From positions 983,099 through 1,047,098 of the forward strand of contig RHPI01003642.1 of NCBI GenBank assembly GCA_009103225.1: a stretch of 64,000 nt of DNA. The letters run 5' to 3'. This stretch comes from Chlorokybus atmophyticus (lineage: Eukaryota; Streptophyta; Chlorokybophyceae; Chlorokybales; Chlorokybaceae). The translations under genes were made by a program, and so were the position numbers. Under the pieces are notes generated by a model. It saw only the letters and a list, made by a program, of their open reading frames with translations. It was not told the origin of the DNA and ran no database searches. How positions within the stretch are numbered: position 1 is the first letter of the stretch; each line of letters begins with the position of its first letter. This document shows positions 36,864-51,127 of the stretch, in pieces.

Positions 36864-37813
36864 GCTCATAGTTATGTTAATGTTTCGAAACTGGTCTGTT
36901 TGCGAGCGCCTCTCCATGACACTTCACGGTGAAACATTTTATACTGTTATGATTGTCATATGATATCAGTATGTATACAGGTTATCAACTACTTAGTTAT
37001 ACATTCAAACCTCAATCCACATAAGGGTTGTGTAAGGCATACCAAAGCCCGAGTGTGTACATGCAAGCGATCATCCGCAGCAGGTATAGCAAGGCTGCAA
37101 CCTATTATAGACCAAGCATGTCCGGCAACTAGAAATGTACATAGTTGTCGGGCACATGAAAGTATATCATGGTTGATGTACCTTAACGTTAAGCCAGATG
37201 TTGAACTGCCTGGCATAATACCACATGTGGTGTGCAACTACAATTGCGCTGTATTATCGCTTGAACAACGCAAGCTGGGCGTATACTATGCGCTTGCTTG
37301 TGTGCTACTACTGAGGGCCCCTCTCTTTTACCTTATGCTGGCTCCAAGCGACCAACCCAACAATGTTTGGACTAAGGGCAAAGTGTTAGAGAGTAACTCG
37401 GCTCGTGAAAGAGAGCTGGTTGTTTCCCCGCCTTCCTCCAGCAAAGAAGGACCTGCTCATGCCCTCCCGTTCAAGTGTCCATGTGCTGCTGAAACGGTCA
37501 AACTTTGACCGTCTTGACGAAACCACAGACTGCGTCCCTGGAGCTGAACAAGTTTGCCTTAATTGGAGGACACTCTGCTTGCTGCCTTGCCGCCATCATT
37601 TAATGCAATGTGCTGCTTAGCATGATACTCACAACACTGGCAACTGCAGAGCATCCCTATACATGATTTGCTACTGTACATGCAGTACCCAACAATGAAC
37701 TATTGCTCAATGCCAAGGCGCACAAAACATTTGTCAAGGCCAATGCAACAAGGATGAACAAATTATTGTACACGGTTGCAACACAATCATGTTACATGGT
37801 ACTGTTGTGTATG

Positions 37814-40534
37814 TTACAGCTGCAAAAAGCCTGCTCCTTGCACTGGAACAGCAATTGTAATCGCCTGCTCTGCGTTGGCAGAGCCGAGTCCACGCTGTAA
37901 GTAGTACCCCTTGACAATGGCAGCTTTGCACGTTGCAAGCTGATCCTCGGCAACCAGTGCAACGACACACCCTCCCATTCCTGCTCCTGTGAGCGATGCA
38001 CCTAGTGCACCTGCAAAGGCCAAGCAGTACGTTGATAATTTTAATAACAAGAGCCCAGCACAATGTCACTGGCTGTCACAGCATGTCTCCAACAGCTGAC
38101 CTGCGCTGATGAGCAGCGACTGTAAAGTGTCAAGCTCTTTAGTGCTTGCGCGAAAGACTCCAGGGACAAGCTCCAGCGGTCTATTCTCATGTGCAAGCTC
38201 CTCAAGCTTGGTGTCAGCGACATTGAAGCTGGCATCCGGTAAATCCCCAGCATGACCCACGTTCATCAGCTCGCCAACCTCGTGCAGCACCAAGTCTCTT
38301 CGCTCAGTTGTGTGCGAGTGGGCTGCCTCTTTCAGCAGCAGGTGGAAGCGTCTGCTGCGCTCGCACTCCGCTACTATGAACAGTGTTGGCCCCCGCAACA
38401 TTACCTGTTTGCGTGCGCGTGTTTGTAACCATCAAACTGAGCATCACTCCTTATTCATGGGCACAATGTGTGTGACTGGCTTTGCCCAAGTGCTATACCT
38501 GCGACGGGCGTTTGTCAACGGGTATTCTCTTGATCCATGTGTCAGTGGCCTGTTGTATCGTTGCCTGTAAAGCGGGCCAGCGCGAAGCCAAGTCCTCAAC
38601 TGTTGCGTGTGCTGGTATGTGCTGAAACAACTTGTAAACCGCCACATTGCCACCCTGCAAAGACCAGGATTCACACGCAGCAGCTATGATGCTGCAAAAC
38701 CAACGCACAGCAAAGCTACGACACTTACCAAGTCGGCCAATCCAGCTCCGCAAACACGCGCGACCCTGTCGAGCACATTTGCGACTGCGTCGCCATATAG
38801 CTCGCGTGCAGCTTCTTGAAGCGCTCCGCAAGCCAATGTGCTTGCAAAGCGTGGAAGGGAATAGTTTACAGCCGCATCTGCTCAACAAGACATCAAGCCT
38901 TCCGATAGTCTAGAAGAGTTTGCGGTAGATGGAGTTGATCAGGCCATCGTTGCTAGCTGTGCCAATATGTAAACTACCACATATGGTGTGTGGACGAGTT
39001 AAACAATGTTGGGGGTCACTTCTTTCAGCTGCACTCACCGCCTGCAAGGTTTCTTGTGCAGCAAGTGTCTGCAATGAGCATGCGGTATCCAATAGGAAAC
39101 GGTGCGTAGCGTACTGAAGGTAGGATTCCATCCAGATCGTGCTCGTAAAAGTTGGCGTGTACAACCTGTGTGGGTGCCAATTTGGCAGGGGTCAAAAAAA
39201 TTGTTGCGTCCACAGAGAGCAACAGGTGGTCAACACCCACCTGCCCAAGGCGTGCAAACTTCATAGCGCCAGGGTCACCCAGCCCGGTCGATGCACCAGC
39301 CAGCCTTTCCGTCGCTCGGCACAGTTCTAGCTCCTCAACTGGGTCTAGCTGACAAGCAGTGTACACGGCTATTGATGAGAACGACAGCGTGCTTGTGTTA
39401 ATGATGTTATCAAGTTGCACCTGCATGTTGTTGGATGCTGCTGCCAGATTGAGCAGTGTCACATCCAACGCCGCTGAGGATGACAAGCCTGCATGCACGC
39501 AATAAATGAAGTGCGAATAAAGAGAGACAATTCGTTGTGCAAATTCGCGGCGGAAATGGCAGCATCATAACAACAGAAACCCATGTCTGCATGTTGGCTT
39601 ACCTGCTCCTTCTGGAATGTTGCTAGCCACCAACACCTTTATGCCTCGGATCACGCCCTTGCGATCCGTGGCTGCCAGTTGGCGCTGCAGAGACAAGTAC
39701 GTGGCGTACACGTAGCGCGCCCATCCCGTCAGCGAGGCCACAACCTGTGAGGATTGGCCTTTGTCTTACTTAGTATGACATAAATCTTCTAAGACAGAGC
39801 AACGCGACTGGCGTGTGAAGTTTTGCAGACCTGATCTTCCGATTGATCCACTAGGTCTGATAGTTTGAAGCAGATCCGCTTGTGTGCCTGTGTTACTTAA
39901 CATTGGTCAGCAGAACATGGTCTCAACACGCAAGAGCTCGCCAGCAGCCGTGTTTTACGGTTTCCTCGACGCATTGCAGTCACCTTGTTGGCATTGTCAA
40001 CGCACACTTCGTCGCCGTCATCGTCTTCACCCCACCAAGCGGCCGCAATTGTCTCGCGCTGAATAGCGATCGCATTGCATGCACCTCCATGACTGTGCGC
40101 ACAGAAGTTCAATAGTGAGCACAGTGACTTGACAAGCTGATGTCGAAAGCCTCAGTATGAAGTGCAGAGTAAGCGCATGCATGCCCACACCAGCTCAAGT
40201 CATGGCTGGATTGAATGTACCTGTCAATGTGCATGCCACGCAGATTCACTCGTGCTGGTGTGCGTGCCAATGCGACACGTGCATCACCCAGCTCAGGGTA
40301 GACGCTCTGAAACTCATTGAGTATGCTGATCCAGGCCTTGCTGCGCTCATCAACGAGCGCATGGTCAGGTCCGTATACAGCGTGAAGACCATCAGGCGGT
40401 AGCGTGGCAGTGGGGAAGCCATTGCTGCTGTTTTGGTGGCATGCTTGCGCTTGCGGCTGGTCCTCGTGCTGCTGCCGGTCGTAATCTAACAGCTTCTGAA
40501 CCCACTCACTGATCGTGTGCCGTTGCGGACTCAT
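37814..40534 (-). CDS. Galactokinase-family GHMP sugar kinase
   Basis: A 598-residue GHMP kinase expected to phosphorylate a monosaccharide at C1; galactose, galacturonate and arabinose are all possible. Minus-strand exons: 40534-40221, 40092-39984, 39878-39831, 39744-39603, 39488-39421, 39348-39039, 38877-38729, 38654-38499, 38404-38101, 38010-37814; phases close. Motif 1 is the galactokinase-like signature RTPARVNLRGMHIDSHGG. Motif 2 is the phosphate-binding loop IPEGAGLSSSAAL (residues about 201-213). Motif 3 is SLTGAGMGGCVVALV near the C-terminus. HEVGELMN resembles the family's GxLMN block. It is longer than bacterial galactokinase (about 390 residues), with an extended N-terminus. The start at 40534 is the first ATG; an AG acceptor-like site just upstream means an earlier exon across the gap is possible. 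Confidence 0.85.
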
Positions 40535-41347
40535 TGTCCCCAAGCAAGCATCAACTGTTCTGCACACATTCAATGAGTAAGTGGGAGTGGCAGCACGTGT
40601 GTATGAGCGTGCACGCACAGCAGTACGTTCTGTACAACACTATATGCGAGCGCGCATGTGTGGGTGCGTGCACACACGTCTAAGTGGNNNNNNNNNNNNN
40701 NNNNNNNNNNNNNNNNNNNNNNNNNNNNNNNNNNNNNNNNNNNNNNNNNNNNNNNNNNNNNNNNNNNNNNNNNNNNNNNNNNNNNNNNNNNNNNNNNNNN
40801 NNNNNNNNNNNNNNNNNNNNNNNNNNNNNNNNNNNNNNNNNNNNNNNNNNNNNNNNNNNNNNNNNNNNNNNNNNNNNNNNNNNNNNNNNNNNNNNNNNNN
40901 NNNNNNNNNNNNNNNNNNNNNNNNNNNNNNNNNNNNNNNNNNNNNNNNNNNNNNNNNNNNNNNNNNNNNNGGGGGGATCGAGATATGAGCAACGTAGCAC
41001 AACACACCAGCACCTGAGCGCCAAGGTTTGGTAAGCTACGGAACGCCATTGAGCCCGGACAGCAATGCCAGCTGGCACAGCTGCTCACGCAAAGCAAGCT
41101 GGAACTTACTTGTCCCTGGCGCCTTCTTACGGATTGAGCTTTGTGCCCAAAGCAAGCGCAATGCACAGGTAGGCAAGCTGATAACCGTGTCTTACAAGCT
41201 TACAACAACTACTCTGAGAGCACCTCCCTCGCCTTCTCCGCCTTGTCCTACGCCGCCTAAGGCACCGCCGCCTGGGTGGTTGCAGCAAGCTGCTTGTGTG
41301 CAGGTGGTGGTTGCTTGCCCCGAGTTGTGCCCGACTTAGCCTAGGCG
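40535..41347. promoter_or_regulatory. Divergent spacer, GHMP kinase / WD40 gene, with gap
   Basis: Separates two divergent genes and therefore contains both promoters. It includes a run of N at 40688-40970, so it is not fully readable. No coding sequence is supportable in the visible parts. Confidence 0.5.
40688..40970. other. Assembly gap (283 N)
   Basis: A run of unresolved bases between divergent genes, bordered on the right by a G6 run. A first exon of the GHMP kinase could be hidden here. Confidence 0.95.
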
Positions 41348-41354
41348 ATGAGCC

Positions 41355-41386
<32 letters not shown>

Positions 41387-43512
41387 TTGTGCGTGCTGCG
41401 GGGACACGCTGCGGAAGTGCAGGCGGTGACCTTTCTGCCGGAAGGAGGCGCAGGCGGCGGAAGGCGGCTGGCCTCAGGGTCAGTGGGATGCAACGTCTGC
41501 AAGCAGCATGTTGTCAACCTGAGTCATGTCGCTTGCTTGTGTTAAACAATAAGCTACTATTACAACTCCCTAGGAACTGCGAGTCATAATAGTAGCTTAT
41601 TGAGTGTGCGTATGTTTGACACAAAACTTATGCGTTTGAGCCGCTTTGGTCTGCTGCCTTGCTGGGCTTATGCATGCATGCTAACGTTCAGCAGTAGCAG
41701 CGTAGCTGCTGATGCCTGTTATGCAAAGCGATCGTGATGAAGACCCTGTTGCCATGACGAACCAAGCTAAAACACTTCGTTGACATGTTTGCCTGCAACT
41801 GTACGGGAACTCAAGTCCGCTATGTATGTTGAGTTTCTCTATCCTGCATGTGCGCAGGGACTCTCAAGGAGAAGTAAAGATTTGGGACCTTCCAACGCGC
41901 CGTCCATTGGTGACCTTCAGGCACGCTTGTCACCAGAGGAAAATCAACTATTTTGTTGCTGTTTGGTGTTATTGTCGTGCAAACCCAGCTATGTTGCTTA
42001 CGTTCTGTCTGTGTGATGACCAGGGCTCATGGGACTCAGTCCGGGGTTATGGGGTTGGCTGTAGTGCAGTCATCATCCGAGCATCCAGAGTTACTGCTCA
42101 CGTAAGCTGCTGCTGCCACTGTGCATGTGTTTGGCTGCTGATCAGTCGTCAGCTAGTCAAGTGTGCCCGCTTGCCTATGAAGCGCTGATAGTAGCATCCA
42201 GGCAGGGTCGGGATGGGTTGATCAAGTGCTGGGAGCTTACGCGCGAGGGGCTCCCTGGAAGGTACGGCATCAACATAGGGCGCATGTGAAACTGCGCTGT
42301 GTCCAGCGCAGCAAGCGAGTGAGTTTCTTTGTATCGCAGTGAGCCAGTATGCATCATCGACACCGGTGCTTATGGCTTTTGCAAGCTGGCCGTGTTGCCT
42401 CCTTTCCATGAAGGTGCAGTGCGGTCTATTACCCTGGTGACACTACATGGCCTCGCACTACACGGCCTCACACATGCAGCATGTATACATGACCAGGTGT
42501 GTTGGTTGCGGCTGCTACTGGGGAAGCGGGCGAACTGTGCGTATGGGACATCTCAACAATGACGCGAGTATGTACGTGGACTCAAAGGTACTTGCAAAGT
42601 CTCTTTTTATGAATTTGCCTCATGTTGGCCTTGTTGTATGCATGGCAAGCCAACGGTTGCACAGTACAGCAGGCATGCTCACAAGTGTCGCACTGTTCCG
42701 CTGGAATGGCCAAGTGCACGCAGTTGCGGGCTACGAAGATGGAAGCATGTGCTTGTGGAGAATGCAAGATGCGGAGCCTGTCAGCACAGTCAAGCTGCAT
42801 AGCGAACCGGGTAACTCTCCAGTCAATGCAATCTTGTTAAGGTGGTGGTGCCGTTGCTTCAACTGACTGTCTGTTATGCAGTGCTTGGTGTGGCTGTTAG
42901 CGAGCGTGGAACGCATATAATGAGCGGGTCTGCGGATTGTGAAGTGATCCACTTGGTAGTGGATGCATTGGCACGTAGCATAAAGGTTCTTCACAGGCAT
43001 CAGATACCCAAGCCGGGAACGGATGCTTTGGCGGTCAGGAGCGACGATGCATGCTTTGCTGCTGGAGGTTGGGATCGTCGAGTACGGGTGTACAACATGT
43101 GCGGCCAGAGAGCATGCGTGCTCAAGTACCATTCTGCCGCTGTCACTGGGCTCAGTTTTACAGGTATGGCTTTATGAATACATGTCGTTCTGTGTTGCCA
43201 ACCTGGAGCTCACTCTTTGACATTGCATGTCATCACTATGCATGTGTGATGTTTTGCTTGTTGGCAAAGCAGTCAATGCCGATGACCGGCAAGCGTGTTG
43301 TACTCTTGAAGCTTTGTTATGTGCATCCATTGTTTGAGTTTACATTATGCTATTGGCGGCAAGCATCCAGTACATTGACTCTGAATATAGGTGATGGGCA
43401 GCTGCTGGCGTCAGGGTCACGTGACGCAACTATTGCACTGTGGTCGGTGCTGCCCCCGCGTGCTCTGCCACAAGTTCCTCTTATGGAGTTGATGTCCCCA
43501 AAATCCCAGTAA
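41348..43512 (+). CDS. WD40 protein, GNB1L / ASTRA-associated ASA1 type
   Basis: A 348-residue WD-repeat protein resembling GNB1L and fungal Asa1, factors tied to the TTT/ASTRA assembly of PIKK kinases. Exons: 41348-41478, 41858-41920, 42024-42101, 42202-42261, 42340-42413, 42497-42587, 42665-42810, 42882-43163, 43391-43512; phases close. Intron 2 uses a GC donor. WD blocks in order: PLCVLRGHAAEVQAVTF, GEVKIWDLPTRRPLVTF, QGRDGLIKCWEL, GELCVWDISTMTRV, AVAGYEDGSMCLWRM, GSADCEVIHL, AAGGWDRRVRVYN and ASGSRDATIALWSVLPPRA. AGYEDGS, AGWDxRIRVF and KDxxISLWSLYPPR are characteristic of GNB1L. Length is close to the human protein (327). Confidence 0.85.
41547..41602. repeat. Perfect 16-bp foldback in WD40 intron 1
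   Basis: CAATAAGCTACTATTA (41547-41562) and its exact complement (41587-41602) flank a 24-base loop, within the first intron (41479-41857). Confidence 0.9.
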
Positions 43513-46046
<2,534 letters not shown>

Positions 46047-46959
46047 GCGGGCTCCCTCGCCCTTTGAAAAAAATGGAAGCTAACGACAAGTCTAGTATTG
46101 ATTCAGCAGGTTGAAGCTGCTGTTAATTACAGCAAGTTTGTACGAGCCTTCAACATCAGACACCAATAAGAAAACTAACTCAACTTGTCAGCATGGCAAT
46201 GATTGGCTCACTTTAAACCAGGCAAAGGCTATTCAAACCAGTTAGACAAGGCTATTGACTTGCGCGTCTGTTTGCGGGCAACGCGTCCCACTTCTCTGCC
46301 CCAACAAACTTAAAAGCAGGTGTCACAGTCAGGTGGCAGTGCCCCATTGCTACTACCTGTATGGTACAGCGGTAGACAACTAGCATAGTGGCTGCTACAC
46401 CTAGACAAGTTCTTCGTGACTTTGTACGCTTACTGAGCGTCGCTTAGTGAGCATACCGTGTCATTCAGACATCAGCATGTACGTCAAGGAGTATACATGG
46501 TACTTGCTTGGGCAAGTTGCTAGTGCGTTGACAATGCCGTGACAGGGAGCGCAAGCTAGGACCTCGAAGAAGAAACCAATCGACAGGTTATTTCAAAGCT
46601 GGCCTCCCGCTTGTTTGCTTGTGGTAAGAGGGGTGCGCCTGGTTACCGCCACTTCCGGGCGCCACGCTGTTACCCCTAGTACGTACTGGGTCCCTAGCTC
46701 TCTGCGGCACTGCGCATACGGCTGTACTGCCTCCCTTGCAGCAAAGGCCGCAACCACCTCGTCTTTCCGCTCTGTGTGCACGTGTGTGCACGCAGGCTTT
46801 TCACGTGCGATTGAAAGTCTGCATTGCATGTAACTCGATCGTGTGTCTTGGCGGTTTCCCATGCCATTTTGTGTAGCTACTCTTGACAACCAATTGCAGC
46901 TGCAATGAAAGCGGCTTCTCTTTCACCCGTCTGCTTCAATTGCTTCGCAGGCTGCAAGC

Positions 46960-47102
46960 ATGGGTCGAGCTGCTTTTTCGCTATCGTCAGTGGCAATGGC
47001 GGCGGCATGGATGCTGTCTCTAGCGCTGCTGACTGCCTGCTCCTTAGCCCTTTGCGTGAAAGAGTTCTACCCCTTTGGCGCTGTCAACGGCGACAAAATA
47101 AT
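46960..47102 (+). CDS. Candidate first exon of a secreted protein
   Basis: Starting at the ATG at 46960, the frame reads MGRAAFSLSSVAMAAAW, then a Leu/Ala-rich hydrophobic stretch ending ACSLALC, then KEFYPFGAVNGDKI, and meets a GT donor at 47103 (phase 2). This looks like a signal peptide followed by a short FYPFG-GD segment reminiscent of the start of nidogen-type (NIDO) domains. No matching downstream exon was found, so it may be chance or a gene fragment. Confidence 0.22.
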
Positions 47103-48734
47103 GTGAACGTATGTGCTCGCTTGCATGATCGTGCAACTGTGCCAACAATGTTGCTCGTGTGCATGGTTAAACATGTGGTAGAAACATTGAACTTTTGGTG
47201 ACAATGTCAGTTTTACACATAGCTGGCTGGCAATCATGTCGGAAACACAATCCACTGCCCAGCAAGCTGATAATGCCTGCATGTGTCAATATGCACAATG
47301 TTCATATTGCATGGCAGTTGCTGTCTGAGGTTGTAACGCTCGTCCATGTGGAGAGCAAGTGCTAAGATTGTACTTCCAACATAGTTCGCTTGTCACATCC
47401 CACTCGACCATAAAAGACTTGGTGCTCCCATTGTCGATTCATCGGTAGAAATGGGCCCCCCAACAGTCTGGCTTAGACCACAACTTGGTTTAAGATGCAG
47501 CTGTAACATGAATGGGTATCTAGTGGCAACCGAGGTACTGATTTCTACCTTCTTTCTTGCTTGAGTCACAACTTAGTTTAGTATCTAGCTGCCATCAAGA
47601 TGAAACAGAAGGCGTGCATTAAATTCGGTATGCGTTTGTTCTTGAACTTAGTAATGGCCAAAGCCTTCACTAATTGCTAGATGGATCATGCATTAAGAAC
47701 ATTAATGTTAATGCTATGCAGTGACTTACCTATGCATCCTCAATAATGTTTTAACCTTGGTGGGCACTTTGCAATGGATTAGGTGTCTTAATTTGTTGTT
47801 TTCAATCAGCTGTTTTTGCCACATCCTTATCTTTGCGATTGATCTAGTTAGCATTAAGCTTATGATCAGCATACATCTTCACATTGTGTGCTGTCTGGAT
47901 CCGTAAAAAGCTTTTAGCCGTCTATACGAAGAGTTTCATTTGCTCAGAATACATTCTTTAACATTCATGAGAGCCTCCTCCTTTGCCTCTTGTTCTGTGC
48001 ACGTCAACTACTAGGTGAGGTATTTGTACCATAAGGAGACACACACACACATGCGTGCACTGGATTGTTTACTGGCTAAGGTCTTTACAAGTTGTTCCGC
48101 CGCAAATAACTACAGGGTTGACCGTGTAACATTGTCATCAGGAGATCACCTTAACAAACGGAGCTGCAAAAGAGCTACCACCTTGTTTGTATGTCTCTTC
48201 AGCTCATTGAGGGTCGCCAACAAGTTCTTCTTTTTTTCCTTGTTTTGCCGATTTTGCTCCTTCTTCTTTTAGCGATACTCACGTTCACCCCAATCCTTCG
48301 TGGTTTGGCAAAAAGTCCTAAACCCACCTCTGACCTGCACCATGACCAGTTACAGGATGACCACTCACACCAACCAAATTCATTTTCCAGCCATGCAGTA
48401 GTCAGTCAACACCATCTTGCTAGTTAAATTTTAAAAAGGTCATTGCATTGCAACTTGACGCAGTCACTCATTGACTTAAATCAACAGAGCTGTTACCTTT
48501 TTAGTAGGCTCGTCCGGGAGATAGAGCATAAGGATAGCCACTGCAAGTTGGTAGTTGAGTGGCGGCTGCTTCCGTTGATTCCAAAAACGCAGCCCAACAT
48601 CTCCTAGGATCCGCCTATTCTGCTACAAGATGTCTGCTGTCCTTTTTGCAATGGTCACATGCCAACCTCGCCATGAGTACTCCATCATCATCTGCTATTA
48701 AACACGAAGTCGTGCTGGTGTGCTTTAATTATGA

Positions 48735-48860
48735 GCAGACAGTGCTTCAATGCTTCAGTGCATTGCTGTCGTGCTTTGCATGCTTCTACTACAATGCTTT
48801 GCATGCTTCCCTTATAGTGCTTTGGATGCTACAGTGCTTTGTATGCTTCTACAAGTGGAT
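48735..48860. repeat. Degenerate tandem repeat GTGCTTTGCATGCTTC
   Basis: About five imperfect units of roughly 24-30 bases built on TGCTTTGCATGCTTCTACTA. They give Cys/Leu/Phe-rich frames that are by-products of the repeat. Confidence 0.75.
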
Positions 48861-49017
48861 GCTGCAAGACTGCCACTAAAGAAACACATGCTAAAACATT
48901 GCCTTTGTTGGCTTGGAAGCCAAGCTCATGGTCCCGATTGCAGCAGCTATGTAGTTGTTTGCTGCATCCTAGTCGTCATGCAGCTGCTGCTCAAAGAATT
49001 TGCCTTCTTGGCCAAAG

Positions 49018-49057
49018 TGGGGTTCCATAATGTGAATTACCACATTATGGAACCCCA
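49018..49057. repeat. Perfect 17-bp inverted repeat
   Basis: TGGGGTTCCATAATGTG (49018-49034), a 6-base loop, then the exact complement (49041-49057). It lies in the gene-poor region. Confidence 0.9.
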
Positions 49058-50224
49058 ATCTAGCTCCAGGGGTTCTCCGGTGGTTCATTGTTCATGAACC
49101 TGCTGGCTTCTCCTGACATTTTTGCTACCCTTTACTAGTGCTTCTCACCCAAAACCCGCAACCAACAACCTCACCGCCCATAACCACACTGCCAACAACC
49201 TAACCGCCCCTGCCACTAACCCCTCACAGCTACCACAGCTGAAAGCTAAAAGCTCAGATTGCAGCTCTCGTAGACAAACCGTGTGTTGCACAGTTAGATT
49301 AGACGATTAGCAGCGGAGAACTCCGAATGGTGACCGAGTGCTCACTCAAAAACCGCACAACGCTATTCTCAAGTGCGGTTGGCACAACTTGTGCGGCAGC
49401 TATCACTTGCCGCTCGTCATATGGCTAAAAGGTGACAGCTGAAGTTTTGTTTTGTATTTTTTATGTCCAATGCTGAAAATGTTTTTTGGCATACCCTAAG
49501 CCCAATGCTGCATTGCCAAGTAGGTTAAGTTACTGTATAAGCACACCCGAACATCCGCCTACTTTGACATAGCGATGGCGGCGGTGGTAGTAGTTTTGCC
49601 TATTACACTCTGGTTACCGCTAAGCTGCTCTGCTGCTAGTTCTCCAAGTGTGGCTGTTGCAGTTGCTTGCGCAATCGCTGATAGCAGTGGAATGTGTGCC
49701 TTTGTGCAACTTGGAGATCTACCAGCAGATCAGCTCAGACACAACCGCCACAATTGTATTCGCAACAACATAGTGACTAACAGATTGGTTACACCATTAC
49801 AACTATACAACTACACAACAACAAGTATACAACTACACAACAACTATACAACTACCAAACTACTACTAAAATATAGGCCTTGTGCAAGGATGACGCAAAG
49901 ATCTGACCTTGTACTTTTTATTACCTTATGGCCGTAGCAGAGCCTGCAAGGCAAAGCGGTTTGCGCTCAAAATTGTTGGACACAAATCAGGCATGCAAGC
50001 CCAACACTGGCAGTAGAGTTGCCCAAACATGCTGTTGGAGAAACTCCTCACAGCAGCACTCACATATGCACAAACACAAGGCATGTTTGCGCAGTGACAA
50101 AACTGAACACGGACTTTCGCAACACACGCGCGCGCGGGCATATACACACGTGAGGGCTTACAATCAACTGCCCCAGCTGACTGGACAACATATACACACA
50201 TGTACGCACATTTATGTGATACAC

Positions 50225-50566
50225 ATGCAAAGATGCACATATCTGTCCCTGTTGTTGCTGGAGCTCTTGCCAACTTCTTAAACACAATGACTGGCGGTGT
50301 TCTGCAAACATGCTGTAGGCAATGCTCAACCTGTTGTTAGCAGCTGTAAGAATGCCGGGACACCCAATACACAGAGCCAGATACTCTGATCTGAGTCTCA
50401 TCCACCAACACACCATGCCTAGCATGCAAGCTCTGATTTACCTGCTATCTTAGAAGCAGCCGACTGGATCATCGTACCCTTTGTTGAATGCATGCAAGCG
50501 TCTAAGTCAAATACATACCTCATGTTTGACGAGATCAACTGCACTGGACTTAAAGCGACTGGCCAT
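50225..50566 (-). CDS. Candidate short multi-exon gene, unknown
   Basis: Three phase-compatible minus-strand exons can be read: 50566-50519 (MASRFKSSAVDLVKHE, then a strong GTATGT donor), 50463-50442 (SAASKIAG) and 50343-50225 (AANNRLSIAYSMFAEHRQSL, then a Gln-rich stretch). Introns are 55 and 98 bases. I do not recognise the protein. Upstream on the same strand a Gly-rich open frame with an Arg-rich start (50830-51011) could be a separate exon. No end was established, so this is a possibility only. Confidence 0.3.
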
Positions 50567-51127
50567 CGCTAAATGGTAGCTATTTACCTGTAGATCACAT
50601 ACCATAGTTAATCAACAGTCGAGTCAAAAATGGAGCAGGGGAATGATTCTTGAGAGACACAATGCTAGCGCAAGCACACACAGAAAGAAAGCTTTTTTGC
50701 CGCAGCACAGGTAAGGCCACTGATGGATTATGCCAAAGGCTGCCCCAACGGCTTGCAGCAAACACAGCACGCGCACACGCACACACACACACACACATGC
50801 ATGGCATGCGCAAGGAAGTACGGTATGCACGTATCTGCTGTGTAGCCGCTAGCGCTGCAGCATCGCCTCCGCCGCCGCCGCCGCCGCCAACCTTGCCTAA
50901 AATCTGCATGCGAAATGGCTGCTGCAATTGCAAAACCCTAAGTCCAGCTCTAACTCTTGACGCTATACGGTGTACCGTGGACTGACGCGCAGTTGAAGCC
51001 GCGGTATACAATCCTTTTAGACGATAGTTGTGGATTTGGGTTTTCTTAGAGTTTTAGAGTTACGTACGATGGTGAGCGACGTGAGCGGCGTGGGCGGAGG
51101 AGTTGGGTTGGTGTCGTGTGCACATGG

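Larger units (their letters stand above)
34801..37813. other. Long spacer, no supportable gene
   Basis: Contains the phosphorylase promoter and, at its right end, the 3' region of the GHMP kinase gene. Features are two foldbacks (35268-35304, 36764-36813) and a TGTACC tandem run (36826-36863). About 35700-36950 is AT-rich. A 182-codon open frame at 36960-37508 has no family resemblance and is probably chance. Confidence 0.55.

Noticed and set aside
36960-37508. 182-codon plus-strand frame
   Set aside because: No recognisable domain, Cys-rich mixture typical of chance frames, and no exon partners.
49575-49937. 120-codon frame with a hydrophobic start
   Set aside because: After the leader it runs into an ACTATACAACTACAC tandem repeat and has no domain; kept only as a remark in the spacer entry.
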